Assembly (NCBI GenBank): GCA_023435725.1 | Contig: JAEYRD010000112.1 | Location: 62,001-126,000 of the forward strand | Direction: 5' to 3' | DNA length: 64,000 bases | From: Pseudomonadota bacterium | GTDB lineage: Bacteria > Pseudomonadota > Alphaproteobacteria > Rhizobiales > Xanthobacteraceae | Part shown: piece after piece, positions 18,224 to 26,251 of the stretch | Layout of the letters: each line of letters begins with the position of its first letter | Position numbering within the stretch: the stretch's first letter is position 1 | The notes under the pieces: generated by a model | Seen by the model: the letters and a program-made list of their open reading frames with translations, nothing else | Database searches by the model: none | Told to the model about the DNA's origin: nothing | Position numbers and translations under genes: made by a program

Positions 18224-19252
18224 ATGGTCGCGCTGCGTGGAAAAGAGATCGACGCGTTCCTCGCTCGGCCCGATGCGGGCCGCCCGATCATCCTGCTCTA
18301 TGGCCCGGACGCGGGCCTCGTGCGGGAACGCGCCGATGCGCTGATCGCTTCGGCCGTCGACGATCCCAACGATCCCTTCTCACTGGTCAAGCTGGACGGC
18401 GACGAGCTCTCCGCCGAGCCATCGCGCCTCGTCGATGAGGCCATGACGGTGCCGCTGTTCGGTGGCCGCCGCGCCATTCGCGTCCGCGCCGGCTCGCGCA
18501 GCTTTGCCAGCGGCATCGACACGCTGGCCGAGATGAGCGTGAAGGATTGCCGCATCGTGATCGAGGCCGGCGAGCTGCGCCCGGAATCGCCGCTGCGAAA
18601 AGCCTGCGAGCGCGCCAAGACCGCCGTAGTGATCGGCTGCTATCCCGACACCGAGCGCGACCTCGCCAAGCTGATGGAAGAGGAGCTTCGCATCGCCAAT
18701 CTGCGCATCGCGCAGGACGCCCGCGCCGCGCTGATGTCGTTCCTCGGCGGCGATCGCCAGGCCTCGCGCAACGAGCTGCGCAAGCTCACGCTTTATGCCC
18801 ATGGCAAAGGCGAGATCACGCTGGACGACGTGATGTCCGTGGTCGCCGATGCGTCCGAACTGAAACTCGATCCGATTGTCGATGGCGCCTTCGCCGGCCG
18901 GCCCGACATCGTCGAGACCGAGTTTGCGAAGGCCATGATCGCCGGCACCTATCCCGGCGTGATCATCTCGGCCGCTCAGCGCCAGGCCGCGTGGCTGCAC
19001 AAATCGGCGCTCGCGATTGCCGACGGCACGCCGGCTTCCGCCGTGCTCGACGGCGGCTTTCCGCGCCTGCATTTTTCGCGAAAGCCGGCGGTTGAAACGG
19101 CGCTGCGCAATTTCAGCGTGGCGCGGCTCGCCGCCATCATCGAGCAGCTCGCAACCGCCGCGCTCGATACCCGCAAGCAATCCACCCTCGCCGCCGCCAT
19201 CGCCCAGCGCACGCTGATGGCGATCGCCGCGAACGCGAAGCGGCGGGGCTGA
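18224..19252 (+). CDS. holA: DNA polymerase III delta subunit
   Basis: A 342-residue clamp-loader subunit that opens the sliding clamp. The N-terminal AAA+-like domain begins at PIILLYGPDAGLVRERAD, without a functional Walker A as expected for delta. The central ELRKLTLYA region and C-terminal collar domain follow, and length matches HolA. It comes after leuS and lptE, the standard neighbourhood. Confidence 0.93.
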   Translation: MVALRGKEIDAFLARPDAGRPIILLYGPDAGLVRERADALIASAVDDPNDPFSLVKLDGDELSAEPSRLVDEAMTVPLFGGRRAIRVRAGSRSFASGIDTLAEMSVKDCRIVIEAGELRPESPLRKACERAKTAVVIGCYPDTERDLAKLMEEELRIANLRIAQDARAALMSFLGGDRQASRNELRKLTLYAHGKGEITLDDVMSVVADASELKLDPIVDGAFAGRPDIVETEFAKAMIAGTYPGVIISAAQRQAAWLHKSALAIADGTPASAVLDGGFPRLHFSRKPAVETALRNFSVARLAAIIEQLATAALDTRKQSTLAAAIAQRTLMAIAANAKRRG

Positions 19253-19271
19253 GTCCGTCTCTATCGGCACT

Positions 19272-19387
19272 CGTCATTGCGAGGAGCTCGCGACAAGATT
19301 GCGAAGCAATTTTGCGCGAAGCGACGAAGCAATCCAGAGTCCCTCCGCGGAAAGATTCTGGATTGCTTCGCTACGCTCGCAATGACG
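19272..19387. repeat. palindromic interspersed repeat (family A, copy 2)
   Basis: Starts with CGTCATTGCGAGGAG and ends with GCTCGCAATGACG. The right arm TCTGGATTGCTTCGCTACGC is the family A core; the left arm is interrupted by an extra segment (GCGACAAGATTGCGAAGC). It lies between convergent holA and parB. Confidence 0.8.
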
Positions 19388-19426
19388 ATGTGGAAGCAGA
19401 TGCGCATCACAGTGACTGCGATAATT

Positions 19427-19516
19427 CCTCATCCTGAGGAGCGCGCTCTTGCGCGCGTCTCGAAGGATGACGGCCCGCGCCCTTCGAGACGCCGCGTCGC
19501 GGTTCCTCAGGATGAG
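19427..19516. repeat. palindromic interspersed repeat (family C)
   Basis: The outer arms CCTCATCCTGAGGA and TTCCTCAGGATGAG frame inner arms TCTCGAAGG and CCTTCGAGA, giving a long cruciform-capable element with alternating GCGC stretches. It is directly downstream of a family A repeat and upstream of a partial family B repeat, making a compound repeat cluster. Confidence 0.75.
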
Positions 19517-19536
19517 AGAGAGACTGCACATGTTGC

Positions 19537-19575
19537 GCGGGATTCCGGGTTCGCCCTGCGGACGTCCGGAATGAC
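19537..19575. repeat. partial family B repeat
   Basis: The segment with GATTCCGGGTTCG and TCCGGAATGAC shares both ends with the right half of the element at 18121-18209. It ends just before the parB stop codon. Confidence 0.5.
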
Positions 19576-19583
19576 AGTCGAGC

Positions 19584-20468
19584 CTAAAGCGCGCCCTTCG
19601 CCAGCCGCTTCATCACCTCATCGAGCTGATCGAGGTTGCGGTAATTGATCTGCACGGAGCCGCCGGGATCACGGTGGCTGACGGTGACCTTGAGCCCTAG
19701 CGCGTCGCTGACGCGCTTTTCCAGATCGATCGTGTCGGGGTCCTTTTCCTTGGCCCCCGCGCGCGCCTTCTGCGGCTTGCGTTCCGGCACGCCCTCTTCA
19801 TGCGCGAGCGCTTCGGCCTGGCGGACGTTGAGGCCTTCCTCGACGATGCGCTTGGCCGCGGCGAGCGGATCAGGCACGCCGATCAGCGCGCGGGCGTGAC
19901 CGGCTGTCAGCTCGCCGGTCGCGATGAACGCCTGCACCTCGGCCGGCAGCTTGGTCAACCGCATCATGTTCGCGACATGGCTGCGGCTCTTGCCGACGAC
20001 CTTGGCGATATCTTCCTGGCTGCGTTTGAACTCGTTGGCGAGCGCGTGATAGCCCTGCGCCTCTTCCATCGGGTTGAGGTCTTCGCGCTGCACGTTCTCG
20101 ACGATCGCGAATTCCAGTGCGTCGCTGTCGCTGATGTCGACGGGCACGATCGGAACTTCGTGCAGGCCCGCGAGCTGCGAGGCGCGCCAGCGCCGTTCGC
20201 CGGCGATGATCTCATAGCGGTCCTGCGTGCCCTTCACCGGACGCACCACGATCGGCTGGATCACGCCGTGCTGCTTGATCGAATCGGAGAGCTCCTTGAG
20301 CTCGGTCTCCAAGAAGGTGTGACGCGGATTGCGCGGATTGGGCTTGATGAATTCGATCGGCACCTTGCGGTTCGCACGCGGCCGCTCGACATGCGCGGCC
20401 TCGCCGCCGACATCGCCGATCAGACTCGCAAGACCCCGGCCCAGTCGCGAACGCGCTTCGTCGGCCAT
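19584..20468 (-). CDS. parB: chromosome-partitioning protein ParB
   Basis: A 294-residue centromere-binding CTP switch. The start at 20468 gives MADEARSRLGRGLASLIGD, the typical N-terminal ParA-interacting peptide with LGRGL. The CTP-binding/ParB-N domain contains EIIAGERRWRASQLAG, then the HTH that reads parS (SQEDIAKVVGKSRSHVANMMRL) and a C-terminal dimer domain. Its targets, sites with GTTTCACGTGAAAC, lie 1.7-4.2 kb upstream in the same window. It is the second gene of a parA-parB pair on the minus strand, 69 bp after parA. Confidence 0.97.
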   Translation of the reverse strand: MADEARSRLGRGLASLIGDVGGEAAHVERPRANRKVPIEFIKPNPRNPRHTFLETELKELSDSIKQHGVIQPIVVRPVKGTQDRYEIIAGERRWRASQLAGLHEVPIVPVDISDSDALEFAIVENVQREDLNPMEEAQGYHALANEFKRSQEDIAKVVGKSRSHVANMMRLTKLPAEVQAFIATGELTAGHARALIGVPDPLAAAKRIVEEGLNVRQAEALAHEEGVPERKPQKARAGAKEKDPDTIDLEKRVSDALGLKVTVSHRDPGGSVQINYRNLDQLDEVMKRLAKGAL

Positions 20469-20537
20469 CGCCAGCTCCCTTGGATTCACGTAGCAGTACT
20501 CCGGACTTGAATTTCAGGTTCGTAGGATGGGTCGGCA

Positions 20538-21404
20538 CTAATGCGTGGTGCGCAGCTCGCGCTCGCGCTGGATGACTTCGGTGGCGAGCCGCAAGTACGC
20601 TTCGCTGCCGACGCATTTGAGATCGTAGACCAGAACCGGCTTGCCGTAGGACGGCGCCTCGGAGATGCGCACGTTGCGCGGGATCATGGTCTTGTAGACC
20701 TTCTCGCCCATGAACTGGCGGACGTCGGCGACGACCTGGTTCGAGAGGTTGTTGCGCGAGTCGAACATGGTCAGCACGATGCCATGGATCGACAAATTGG
20801 GATTCAGCGTCGAGCGCACCTGCTCCACCGTCTGCAGCAATTGCGACAGACCCTCGAGTGCGAAGAACTCGCACTGCAGCGGCACCAGGATCGCGTCGGA
20901 GGCCGCCATCGCGTTCACCGTGAGCAGGTTGAGCGAGGGCGGGCAATCGATCAGCACGTAGGTGTAGTCGGCATCGGGCGAGACGTTGTTGTTGAGCGCG
21001 CCGATGGCGTCGCGCAGCTTGAATGCGCGACCGGGCGTGGTGCCGAGCTCGAGCTCGAGGCCGGAGAGATCCATGGTCGAGGGCGCGATGTGCAGCCGCG
21101 GCACTGCGGTCGAGACCACCGCCTCGCGGAGATTGGCTTCGCCGACCAGCACGTCATACGTCGAGCAGGAGCGGTTGCGGCGATCGATGCCGAGGCCGGT
21201 GGAAGCATTGCCTTGCGGATCGAGATCGATGACCAGGACACGTTCGCCGATCGCAGCGAGTGCCGTTCCAAGATTAATCGCCGTGGTTGTTTTTCCCACG
21301 CCGCCCTTCTGGTTCGCCAGGGCCAGGATGCGCGGGTGGCCATGCGGGACCTCTGCCTGTTCTTGGGCGGTTTGTTCTTGCTGCGGTCCGTCAATCACGG
21401 TCAT
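20538..21404 (-). CDS. parA: chromosome-partitioning ATPase ParA
   Basis: A 288-residue deviant-Walker ATPase that drives origin segregation with ParB. The motif ALANQKGGVGKTTTAINL is complete, followed by VLVIDLDPQGNASTGLG and YVLIDCPPSLNLLT. The ATG at 21404 gives MTVIDGPQQEQ and a short Gln/Glu-rich tail before the motor; the frame is open to 21518 but that extension is unlike the family. It is preceded by rsmG on the same strand with a 29-bp gap. Confidence 0.97.
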   Translation of the reverse strand: MTVIDGPQQEQTAQEQAEVPHGHPRILALANQKGGVGKTTTAINLGTALAAIGERVLVIDLDPQGNASTGLGIDRRNRSCSTYDVLVGEANLREAVVSTAVPRLHIAPSTMDLSGLELELGTTPGRAFKLRDAIGALNNNVSPDADYTYVLIDCPPSLNLLTVNAMAASDAILVPLQCEFFALEGLSQLLQTVEQVRSTLNPNLSIHGIVLTMFDSRNNLSNQVVADVRQFMGEKVYKTMIPRNVRISEAPSYGKPVLVYDLKCVGSEAYLRLATEVIQRERELRTTH

Positions 21405-21433
21405 TGAAATTCCCCACTCAACCCCTGAATGCC

Positions 21434-22207
21434 TCAGCCGCGCCGTTCGACGGCATTGAGCTCCACGATCCAGCCGTCCCCGGTGCGGCTTTGGTGGAGC
21501 TGAGGCTGAATATTCCAATATTTAGCGGCTTCGGTCAATTCAGCCTCTACATCTTGCCCCTTGAGAAACAACGCTTTTGCGCCCTGGCGCATCAGCGGCT
21601 CCGCAAAGCCGATGAGTTGATGTAGCGGAGCCAGTGCGCGCGCGGTGACGCAATCAACCGGGCCAGTGATTCTATCCACATTATCCCCGATCTCAGCGAG
21701 ATGTACGACCCCCGGCGAAGCTGTGATTCGAATTGCCTCGCGCAGGAATGCCGCCTTCTTGGCGATCCGCTCGACGAGATGAACGCTCGCGCCTGCCGTG
21801 TCGGCCATGGCACAGGCCAGAACTACGCCCGGAAATCCTCCGCCGCTGCCGAGGTCGGCCCAGCGTTTTGCAGATGGTGCGAGATCGACGAGTTGAAGCG
21901 AATCAGCGATGTGCCGCGTCCAGAGGTGCGGCAGGGTCGAGGGCGCGACGAGATTGGTCTTGGCCTGCCACTCCCGGAGCAGCGCGATGTAGCGATCGAG
22001 CCGGACTTCCGTTTCAAGTGAAACAGGCGCCAGCTTGAGCGCTTCGCTCTTGTCGGCGGCGATGATGGAATCCAGCAATTGACCGTTGGCGCTCGCCTTG
22101 CCGATCTTCGGGCCGGCCGCCACTGGCCCGGCTCGATGCCCGCCCCCCTCGCCCGCTTCAGGTCGTCGCGATGAAGATCTGCCGCCGCCCGGCCCGCGCT
22201 GTTTCAC
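21434..22207 (-). CDS. rsmG: 16S rRNA m7G527 methyltransferase RsmG (GidB)
   Basis: A SAM-dependent enzyme that methylates 16S rRNA G527. The motifs NLVAPSTLPHLWTRHIADSLQL, ADLGSGGGFPGV and VTARALAPLHQLI are diagnostic (here about residues 85-185). The widest frame starts at a GTG at 22207 and gives 257 residues, longer than the usual 205-220. Alternative starts are GTG 22123 and TTG 22078. If 22207 is used, the start codon lies in the centre of a parS site. The gene follows mnmG closely, the classical gidA-gidB pair. Confidence 0.93.
   Translation of the reverse strand: MKQRGPGGGRSSSRRPEAGEGGGHRAGPVAAGPKIGKASANGQLLDSIIAADKSEALKLAPVSLETEVRLDRYIALLREWQAKTNLVAPSTLPHLWTRHIADSLQLVDLAPSAKRWADLGSGGGFPGVVLACAMADTAGASVHLVERIAKKAAFLREAIRITASPGVVHLAEIGDNVDRITGPVDCVTARALAPLHQLIGFAEPLMRQGAKALFLKGQDVEAELTEAAKYWNIQPQLHQSRTGDGWIVELNAVERRG
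22011..22024 (+). promoter_or_regulatory. degenerate parS-like sequence inside rsmG
   Basis: GTTTCAAGTGAAAC differs from the parS core at one central base, which breaks the palindrome. It may be a decayed or weak site; it lies within the rsmG coding region. Confidence 0.3.
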
Positions 22208-22215
22208 GTGAAACG
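22200..22215 (+). promoter_or_regulatory. parS site 1
   Basis: TGTTTCACGTGAAACG contains the perfect 14-bp parS core GTTTCACGTGAAAC bound by ParB in most bacteria. It lies at the mnmG-rsmG junction and covers the most upstream rsmG start codon. Confidence 0.9.
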
Positions 22216-22216
22216 C

Positions 22217-24097
22217 CTATGCGATCGCTTTGGAGGTCTTCCGTGCCTCGCGCCGGAGATAGGCCGCGAGGATGCCGAGCGCCGCCGGCGTCATGCCGTC
22301 GATCCGACCGGCCTGGCCAACAGTGAACGGCCGCGCCTTCTCCAGCTTGGCTCGCACCTCGTTGGAGAGACCCGGGACCTGCTGGTAGTCGACCTCCGAC
22401 AACACCATCCCCTCGTCCCGCCTGAAGGCTTCGACGTCCGCGCTCTGGCGCTCCAGATAGACGTCGTATTTGGCGTCGATCTCAAGATGGGTGGCGATGA
22501 CGGGATCAATGGCAGAGAGTTCCGGCCAGATTGCGCGGACCTGGCGCCAGCCGATATCGGGATACGCCATCAGTTCAAAGGCCGACCGGCGCTGACCATC
22601 CCGGTTGAGGGACAGCCCGTGCTTGATGGCTTCGTTGGGGGTGATGGTCAGGGACTTCGACAGCGTCCGGGCCGCGTTCAGGGCGTCAATCTTGGCGCGA
22701 TGATGCTCGGTGCGGGCACTGCCGACGCATCCCAGTGCAATCCCCTTCTCGGTCAGGCGCTGATCGGCATTGTCCGCCCGCAGCGTCAGCCGGTATTCGG
22801 CCCGCGAGGTGAACATCCGATACGGCTCACTGATCCCGCGGGTGACGAGGTCGTCGATCATCACGCCGAGATAGCCATCTGCCCGGTCGAACACCGTCAG
22901 GGCGCCGCCGCCGGCCGCCAAAGCCGCGTTCAGGCCGGCCACGATGCCCTGGCCGGCGGCTTCCTCGTATCCGGTGGTGCCGTTGATCTGCCCGGCCAGG
23001 AACAGACCGCGCAGACGCTTGGTCTGGAGGGTCGGATCGAGCTCACGGGGATCGATGTGGTCGTATTCGATTGCATAGCCCGGGCGAACCATCCTCACCC
23101 GCTCCAGACCAGGAATGCTGGCGAGGATCGCGAGCTGGACTTCCTCCGGAAGCGACGTCGAGATGCCGTTGGGATAAACCGTCGTATCGTCGAGCCCTTC
23201 CGGCTCCAGGAAGATCTGGTGGCCGTCGCGGTCACCGAAGCGGACGATCTTGTCCTCGATCGAGGGGCAGTAGCGCGGTCCAGAGCTCTTGATCTGGCCG
23301 GAGTACATCGGAGAGCGGTGGACGTTGGCCCGGATCACCTCGTGGGTCGCGGACGTGGTCCGGGTGATCCCGCACTGGATCTGGGGCGTCGTGATCCGGT
23401 CTGTCATGACCGAGAACGGCTCCGGTGGCTCGTCTCCCGGCTGCATCTCGACCGCCGACCAGTCGATCGTGGTGCCGTCCAGACGAGGTGGAGTACCGGT
23501 CTTCAACCGCCCGAGGGTGAACCCGGCGCGCTCAAAAGACCCGGAAAGGCCCATTGCCGGTGCTTCACCGACCCGGCCGGCCGGCCAATTCTTCTCACCG
23601 AGATGGATCAGACCACGCAGAAAGGTGCCGGTGGTGACGACAATAGCCCCTGCCCGAAGCACCCGGCCGTCAACCAGGCGAAGGCCGGTCACCCGACCCT
23701 CAACCACCATCAACTCGTCGGCTTCACCCTCGATGACGGAAAGACCATTGGTCTGGCCGATCGCTGCCTGCATTGCCGCGGCATAAAGCTTCCTGTCGGC
23801 CTGGGCTCGGGGACCACGGACGGCCGGACCCTTCCGGCGATTGAGGACGCGAAACTGGATACCCCCGGCATCGCCGACCCGACCCATGAGACCGTCGAGC
23901 GCGTCGACTTCGCGAACCAGGTGACCCTTGCCGAGCCCCCCAATGGCGGGGTTGCAGGACATCGCGCCGACGGTCGAGAAACGATGCGTTACCAAAGCGG
24001 TCGTTGCGCCCATCCGCGCAGAAGCAGCCGCGGCTTCACAGCCGGCATGGCCGCCGCCAATCACGATGACGTCGAAGCTCTCTCGCTCTGTTCGCAT
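22217..24097 (-). CDS. mnmG: tRNA uridine 5-carboxymethylaminomethyl enzyme MnmG (GidA)
   Basis: A 626-residue FAD protein that, with MnmE, adds the cmnm5 group to wobble U34 of certain tRNAs. The FAD-binding start FDVIVIGGGHAGCEAA, the CNPAIGGLGKGHLVREVDALDG block (in parts: SCNPAIGG and GKGHLVREVD) and the ATGTFLRGLIHLGE region are clear. Length is normal. It lies among the parS sites near the proposed origin, as gidA does in many bacteria, and is followed by rsmG. Confidence 0.97.
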   Translation of the reverse strand: MRTERESFDVIVIGGGHAGCEAAAASARMGATTALVTHRFSTVGAMSCNPAIGGLGKGHLVREVDALDGLMGRVGDAGGIQFRVLNRRKGPAVRGPRAQADRKLYAAAMQAAIGQTNGLSVIEGEADELMVVEGRVTGLRLVDGRVLRAGAIVVTTGTFLRGLIHLGEKNWPAGRVGEAPAMGLSGSFERAGFTLGRLKTGTPPRLDGTTIDWSAVEMQPGDEPPEPFSVMTDRITTPQIQCGITRTTSATHEVIRANVHRSPMYSGQIKSSGPRYCPSIEDKIVRFGDRDGHQIFLEPEGLDDTTVYPNGISTSLPEEVQLAILASIPGLERVRMVRPGYAIEYDHIDPRELDPTLQTKRLRGLFLAGQINGTTGYEEAAGQGIVAGLNAALAAGGGALTVFDRADGYLGVMIDDLVTRGISEPYRMFTSRAEYRLTLRADNADQRLTEKGIALGCVGSARTEHHRAKIDALNAARTLSKSLTITPNEAIKHGLSLNRDGQRRSAFELMAYPDIGWRQVRAIWPELSAIDPVIATHLEIDAKYDVYLERQSADVEAFRRDEGMVLSEVDYQQVPGLSNEVRAKLEKARPFTVGQAGRIDGMTPAALGILAAYLRREARKTSKAIA

Positions 24098-24156
24098 GGG
24101 CGGACTTCTATCGCAGAGGCGGGAAAGCCGGAAGTGGAAACTGGGTGAGACTCGGC

Positions 24157-24172
24157 CGTTTCACGTGAAACA
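24157..24172 (+). promoter_or_regulatory. parS site 2
   Basis: CGTTTCACGTGAAACA, a perfect 14-bp parS core about 60 bp upstream of mnmG. ParB nucleated here would cover the mnmG promoter region. Confidence 0.9.
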
Positions 24173-24243
24173 AGACCGTGAGGGCGAAAGCGTTTTCGCG
24201 AAAACAACCCCATGCAAAGTAGAAGGCGCCTTGTATCAGCTCC

Positions 24244-24259
24244 TGTTTCACGTGAAACA
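24244..24259 (+). promoter_or_regulatory. parS site 3
   Basis: TGTTTCACGTGAAACA, a perfect 16-bp palindrome identical to the classical Bacillus subtilis parS consensus. Confidence 0.95.
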
Positions 24260-24357
24260 ATAGAACTCAAGCGACCGGAAAACGCATAAAGGCACGGCAG
24301 TGCTTCCGCGGGATTATATACTGGCAGTGGTTGGGAGAGAGACGCATCCCACAATCT

Positions 24358-24447
24358 CGTCATTGCGAGGAGCCCTTGCGACCAAGCAATCCAGACCACT
24401 GTCACCACGGAAGGATTCTGGATTGCTTCGCTTCGCTCGCAATGACG
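24358..24447. repeat. palindromic interspersed repeat (family A, copy 3)
   Basis: Begins CGTCATTGCGAGGAGC and ends GCTCGCAATGACG, with the AAGCAATCCAGA and TCTGGATTGCTTCGCTTCG core arms. It sits between two pairs of parS sites. Confidence 0.8.
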
Positions 24448-24600
24448 GTGTGGAGGCAGATGTACCTCCTTTCTCCTCTGCCATTGCTATCGCGGGGCGT
24501 AAGAGACCACTCCTCCGATCCGCTAGCGCTAACGCGATGAAATCAAATCGCCCACGCGGACCAGCCTGATCTCAGAGCGACCCAACTCTCACTCTCACTC

Positions 24601-24616
24601 TGTTTCACGTGAAACA
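24601..24616 (+). promoter_or_regulatory. parS site 4
   Basis: TGTTTCACGTGAAACA, a perfect 16-bp parS palindrome, 20 bp from the next site. Confidence 0.95.
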
Positions 24617-24636
24617 GTGTGGAACTCGTGCGCCCG

Positions 24637-24652
24637 TGTTTCACGTGAAACG
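24637..24652 (+). promoter_or_regulatory. parS site 5
   Basis: TGTTTCACGTGAAACG, a perfect 14-bp core just beyond the 3' end of mnmE. Its start is 36 bp, a little over three helical turns, from that of site 4. Confidence 0.9.
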
Positions 24653-24691
24653 CGAGCCGAACAACGCCAATCCTACAAAGAAGAACCAGCA

Positions 24692-26050
24692 CTACTTTCC
24701 GATGCAGAATTTCTGGAATATCGCCCCAAGGACGTCTTCGACGTCCACCTGACCTAATAGCCGGCCCAGAGCATAGGCGGCGGCGCGCAGCTCTTCGGCG
24801 GCGAGTTCTTCGCCCTCTTCCACAAGCTCCAGGCTCCGGCGCAGGCTGTCTGATGCCCGGCGCAACAAGTCCCGCTGGCGGGCCCGAGTCACCACCGCGG
24901 CCTCACTGGTTCCAAAGAACTCGGCAGCGAACTTCACCAGCGCATCGACCAGCTCGGGAATGCCATCCCCCCGGCTCGCCGAGATCCCGAACTCGCCGCA
25001 CGGCCGGGCTTCCATCGCTCCACCCAGATCAATCTTGTTGCGCAGAATCCAGGCCGATCCGCTGGACGGATCGCTTCTATCGCCGGGCCTCCACAGCGAC
25101 CGCATCGCGTCTGGATCGACGGCCTGCTCGCCCTCCACCAGCCACAGCACGAGGTCAGCGTCGTCAGCCCGCGCCCGCGCCCGGCGCACACCCTCCTGTT
25201 CGACGGGATCATCCGTTTCGCGAATGCCGGCCGTGTCGATCACCGTGACCGGATAGCCGTCGAGATCGAGCTGCACCTCGATCACGTCGCGCGTGGTGCC
25301 GGCATGCGGCGAGACAATCGCGACCTCGCGACGCGCGAGCTGATTGATCAGCGTCGACTTGCCGACGTTCGGCTCACCGGCAATCGCTACCACGAGGCCG
25401 TCGCGCAGGCGTTCGGCATGTCCCTGTGCCGCAAGGACTTCTGTGATTTCGTCATGCAGGGTTTTGATCGCCTTGACGGCCGGTGTCATCAATTCGGCTG
25501 GCACGTCGCCCTCATCCGAAAAATCGATGCCGGCCTCGATCAGGGCTGAGGCTTCGATGATGCGTTCGCGCCAGTCGCGCGCGCGATTGCCGAGCAGCCC
25601 TTGCAACTGACGCAGTGCCTGGCGACGCTGGCGGTCGGTATCGGCGTGGATGAGATCGTCGAGGCCTTCGGCCTCGGTGAGGTCGAGCTTGCCGTTCTCG
25701 AAAGAGCGTCTGGTGAACTCGCCCGGCTCGGCCGCCCGTGTATTCGGAATTACAGAAATAGCGGCGAAGAGCGCGGCCAGCACCGCGCGCCCGCCATGGA
25801 CGTGAAATTCGGCGATGTCCTCACCCGTCGCACTGCCCGGCCCGGGAAACCACAGCACGACCGCATCATCGATCGGCTGACGAGCGGCGTCCCGCAGCAG
25901 CCGGCGACTCGCCAGCCGCGGTTCAGGCAACTTGCCCGCAAGCGTCGTCAACACCAGGCCGGCTTGAGGGCCCGAGACGCGTACGATGGCAATCGCGCTC
26001 GGCGGCCGGCCGGACGACAGGGCAAAAATGGTCTGGTCGCGTGGATGCAT
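24692..26050 (-). CDS. mnmE: tRNA modification GTPase MnmE (TrmE)
   Basis: A 452-residue GTPase that works with MnmG in wobble-uridine modification. An N-terminal tetrahydrofolate-binding domain (TIFALSSGRPPSAIAIVR onward) is followed by a helical domain split by the G domain. The G1 motif is GEPNVGKSTLIN, G3 is DTAGIRET and the G4 position reads NKID. The protein ends with the catalytic CIGK motif, the mark of a complete MnmE. It is on the same strand as mnmG, separated by the parS region. Confidence 0.97.
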   Translation of the reverse strand: MHPRDQTIFALSSGRPPSAIAIVRVSGPQAGLVLTTLAGKLPEPRLASRRLLRDAARQPIDDAVVLWFPGPGSATGEDIAEFHVHGGRAVLAALFAAISVIPNTRAAEPGEFTRRSFENGKLDLTEAEGLDDLIHADTDRQRRQALRQLQGLLGNRARDWRERIIEASALIEAGIDFSDEGDVPAELMTPAVKAIKTLHDEITEVLAAQGHAERLRDGLVVAIAGEPNVGKSTLINQLARREVAIVSPHAGTTRDVIEVQLDLDGYPVTVIDTAGIRETDDPVEQEGVRRARARADDADLVLWLVEGEQAVDPDAMRSLWRPGDRSDPSSGSAWILRNKIDLGGAMEARPCGEFGISASRGDGIPELVDALVKFAAEFFGTSEAAVVTRARQRDLLRRASDSLRRSLELVEEGEELAAEELRAAAYALGRLLGQVDVEDVLGAIFQKFCIGK

Positions 26051-26080
26051 AATCCTGGCTCAAACACCGCAGAAGGCAGA

Positions 26081-26251
26081 TCAGGAAGCTGCACTTCTGC
26101 CTCTGACGAATTGCCGCCTTCGCCTTAGCCGCCAAAGTCTGCGGCCGTAAATAGCGGCAATGGTCAAGACGATGCCGGCCACAAATGACGGCAAGCCCAT
26201 AACCAGCCATAGAAAGATCAGGAACGTCGGCGGCAATCGAGGCTCCCGCAA
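26081..26251 (-). CDS. small single-helix membrane protein, unrecognised
   Basis: A 56-codon frame between mnmE and rho. From the TTG at 26251 it begins MREPRLPPTFLIFLWL and has one hydrophobic helix at about residues 9-34, followed by an Arg-rich tail (RRLWRLRRRRQFVRGR) expected to stay in the cytoplasm by the positive-inside rule. An in-frame TAG three codons upstream fixes TTG as the first possible start. The ribosome binding site is weak. I know no family. Support is the clean helix plus basic tail and its place in a same-strand gene series; conservation would be needed to confirm it. Confidence 0.45.
   Translation of the reverse strand: MREPRLPPTFLIFLWLVMGLPSFVAGIVLTIAAIYGRRLWRLRRRRQFVRGRSAAS

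Larger units (their letters stand above)
24098..24691. other. mnmE-mnmG intergenic region with four parS sites
   Basis: This 594-bp gap holds four perfect parS cores (24158, 24245, 24602, 24638) and one palindromic family A repeat at 24358-24447. I see no gene in it. Two parS sites lie on each side of the repeat. Confidence 0.8.

Noticed and set aside
22208..24148. Open frame of 646 codons on the plus strand opposite mnmG
   Set aside because: It mirrors mnmG, which is a clear MnmG protein; the high GC of third positions leaves the opposite strand open. Its text resembles no protein.
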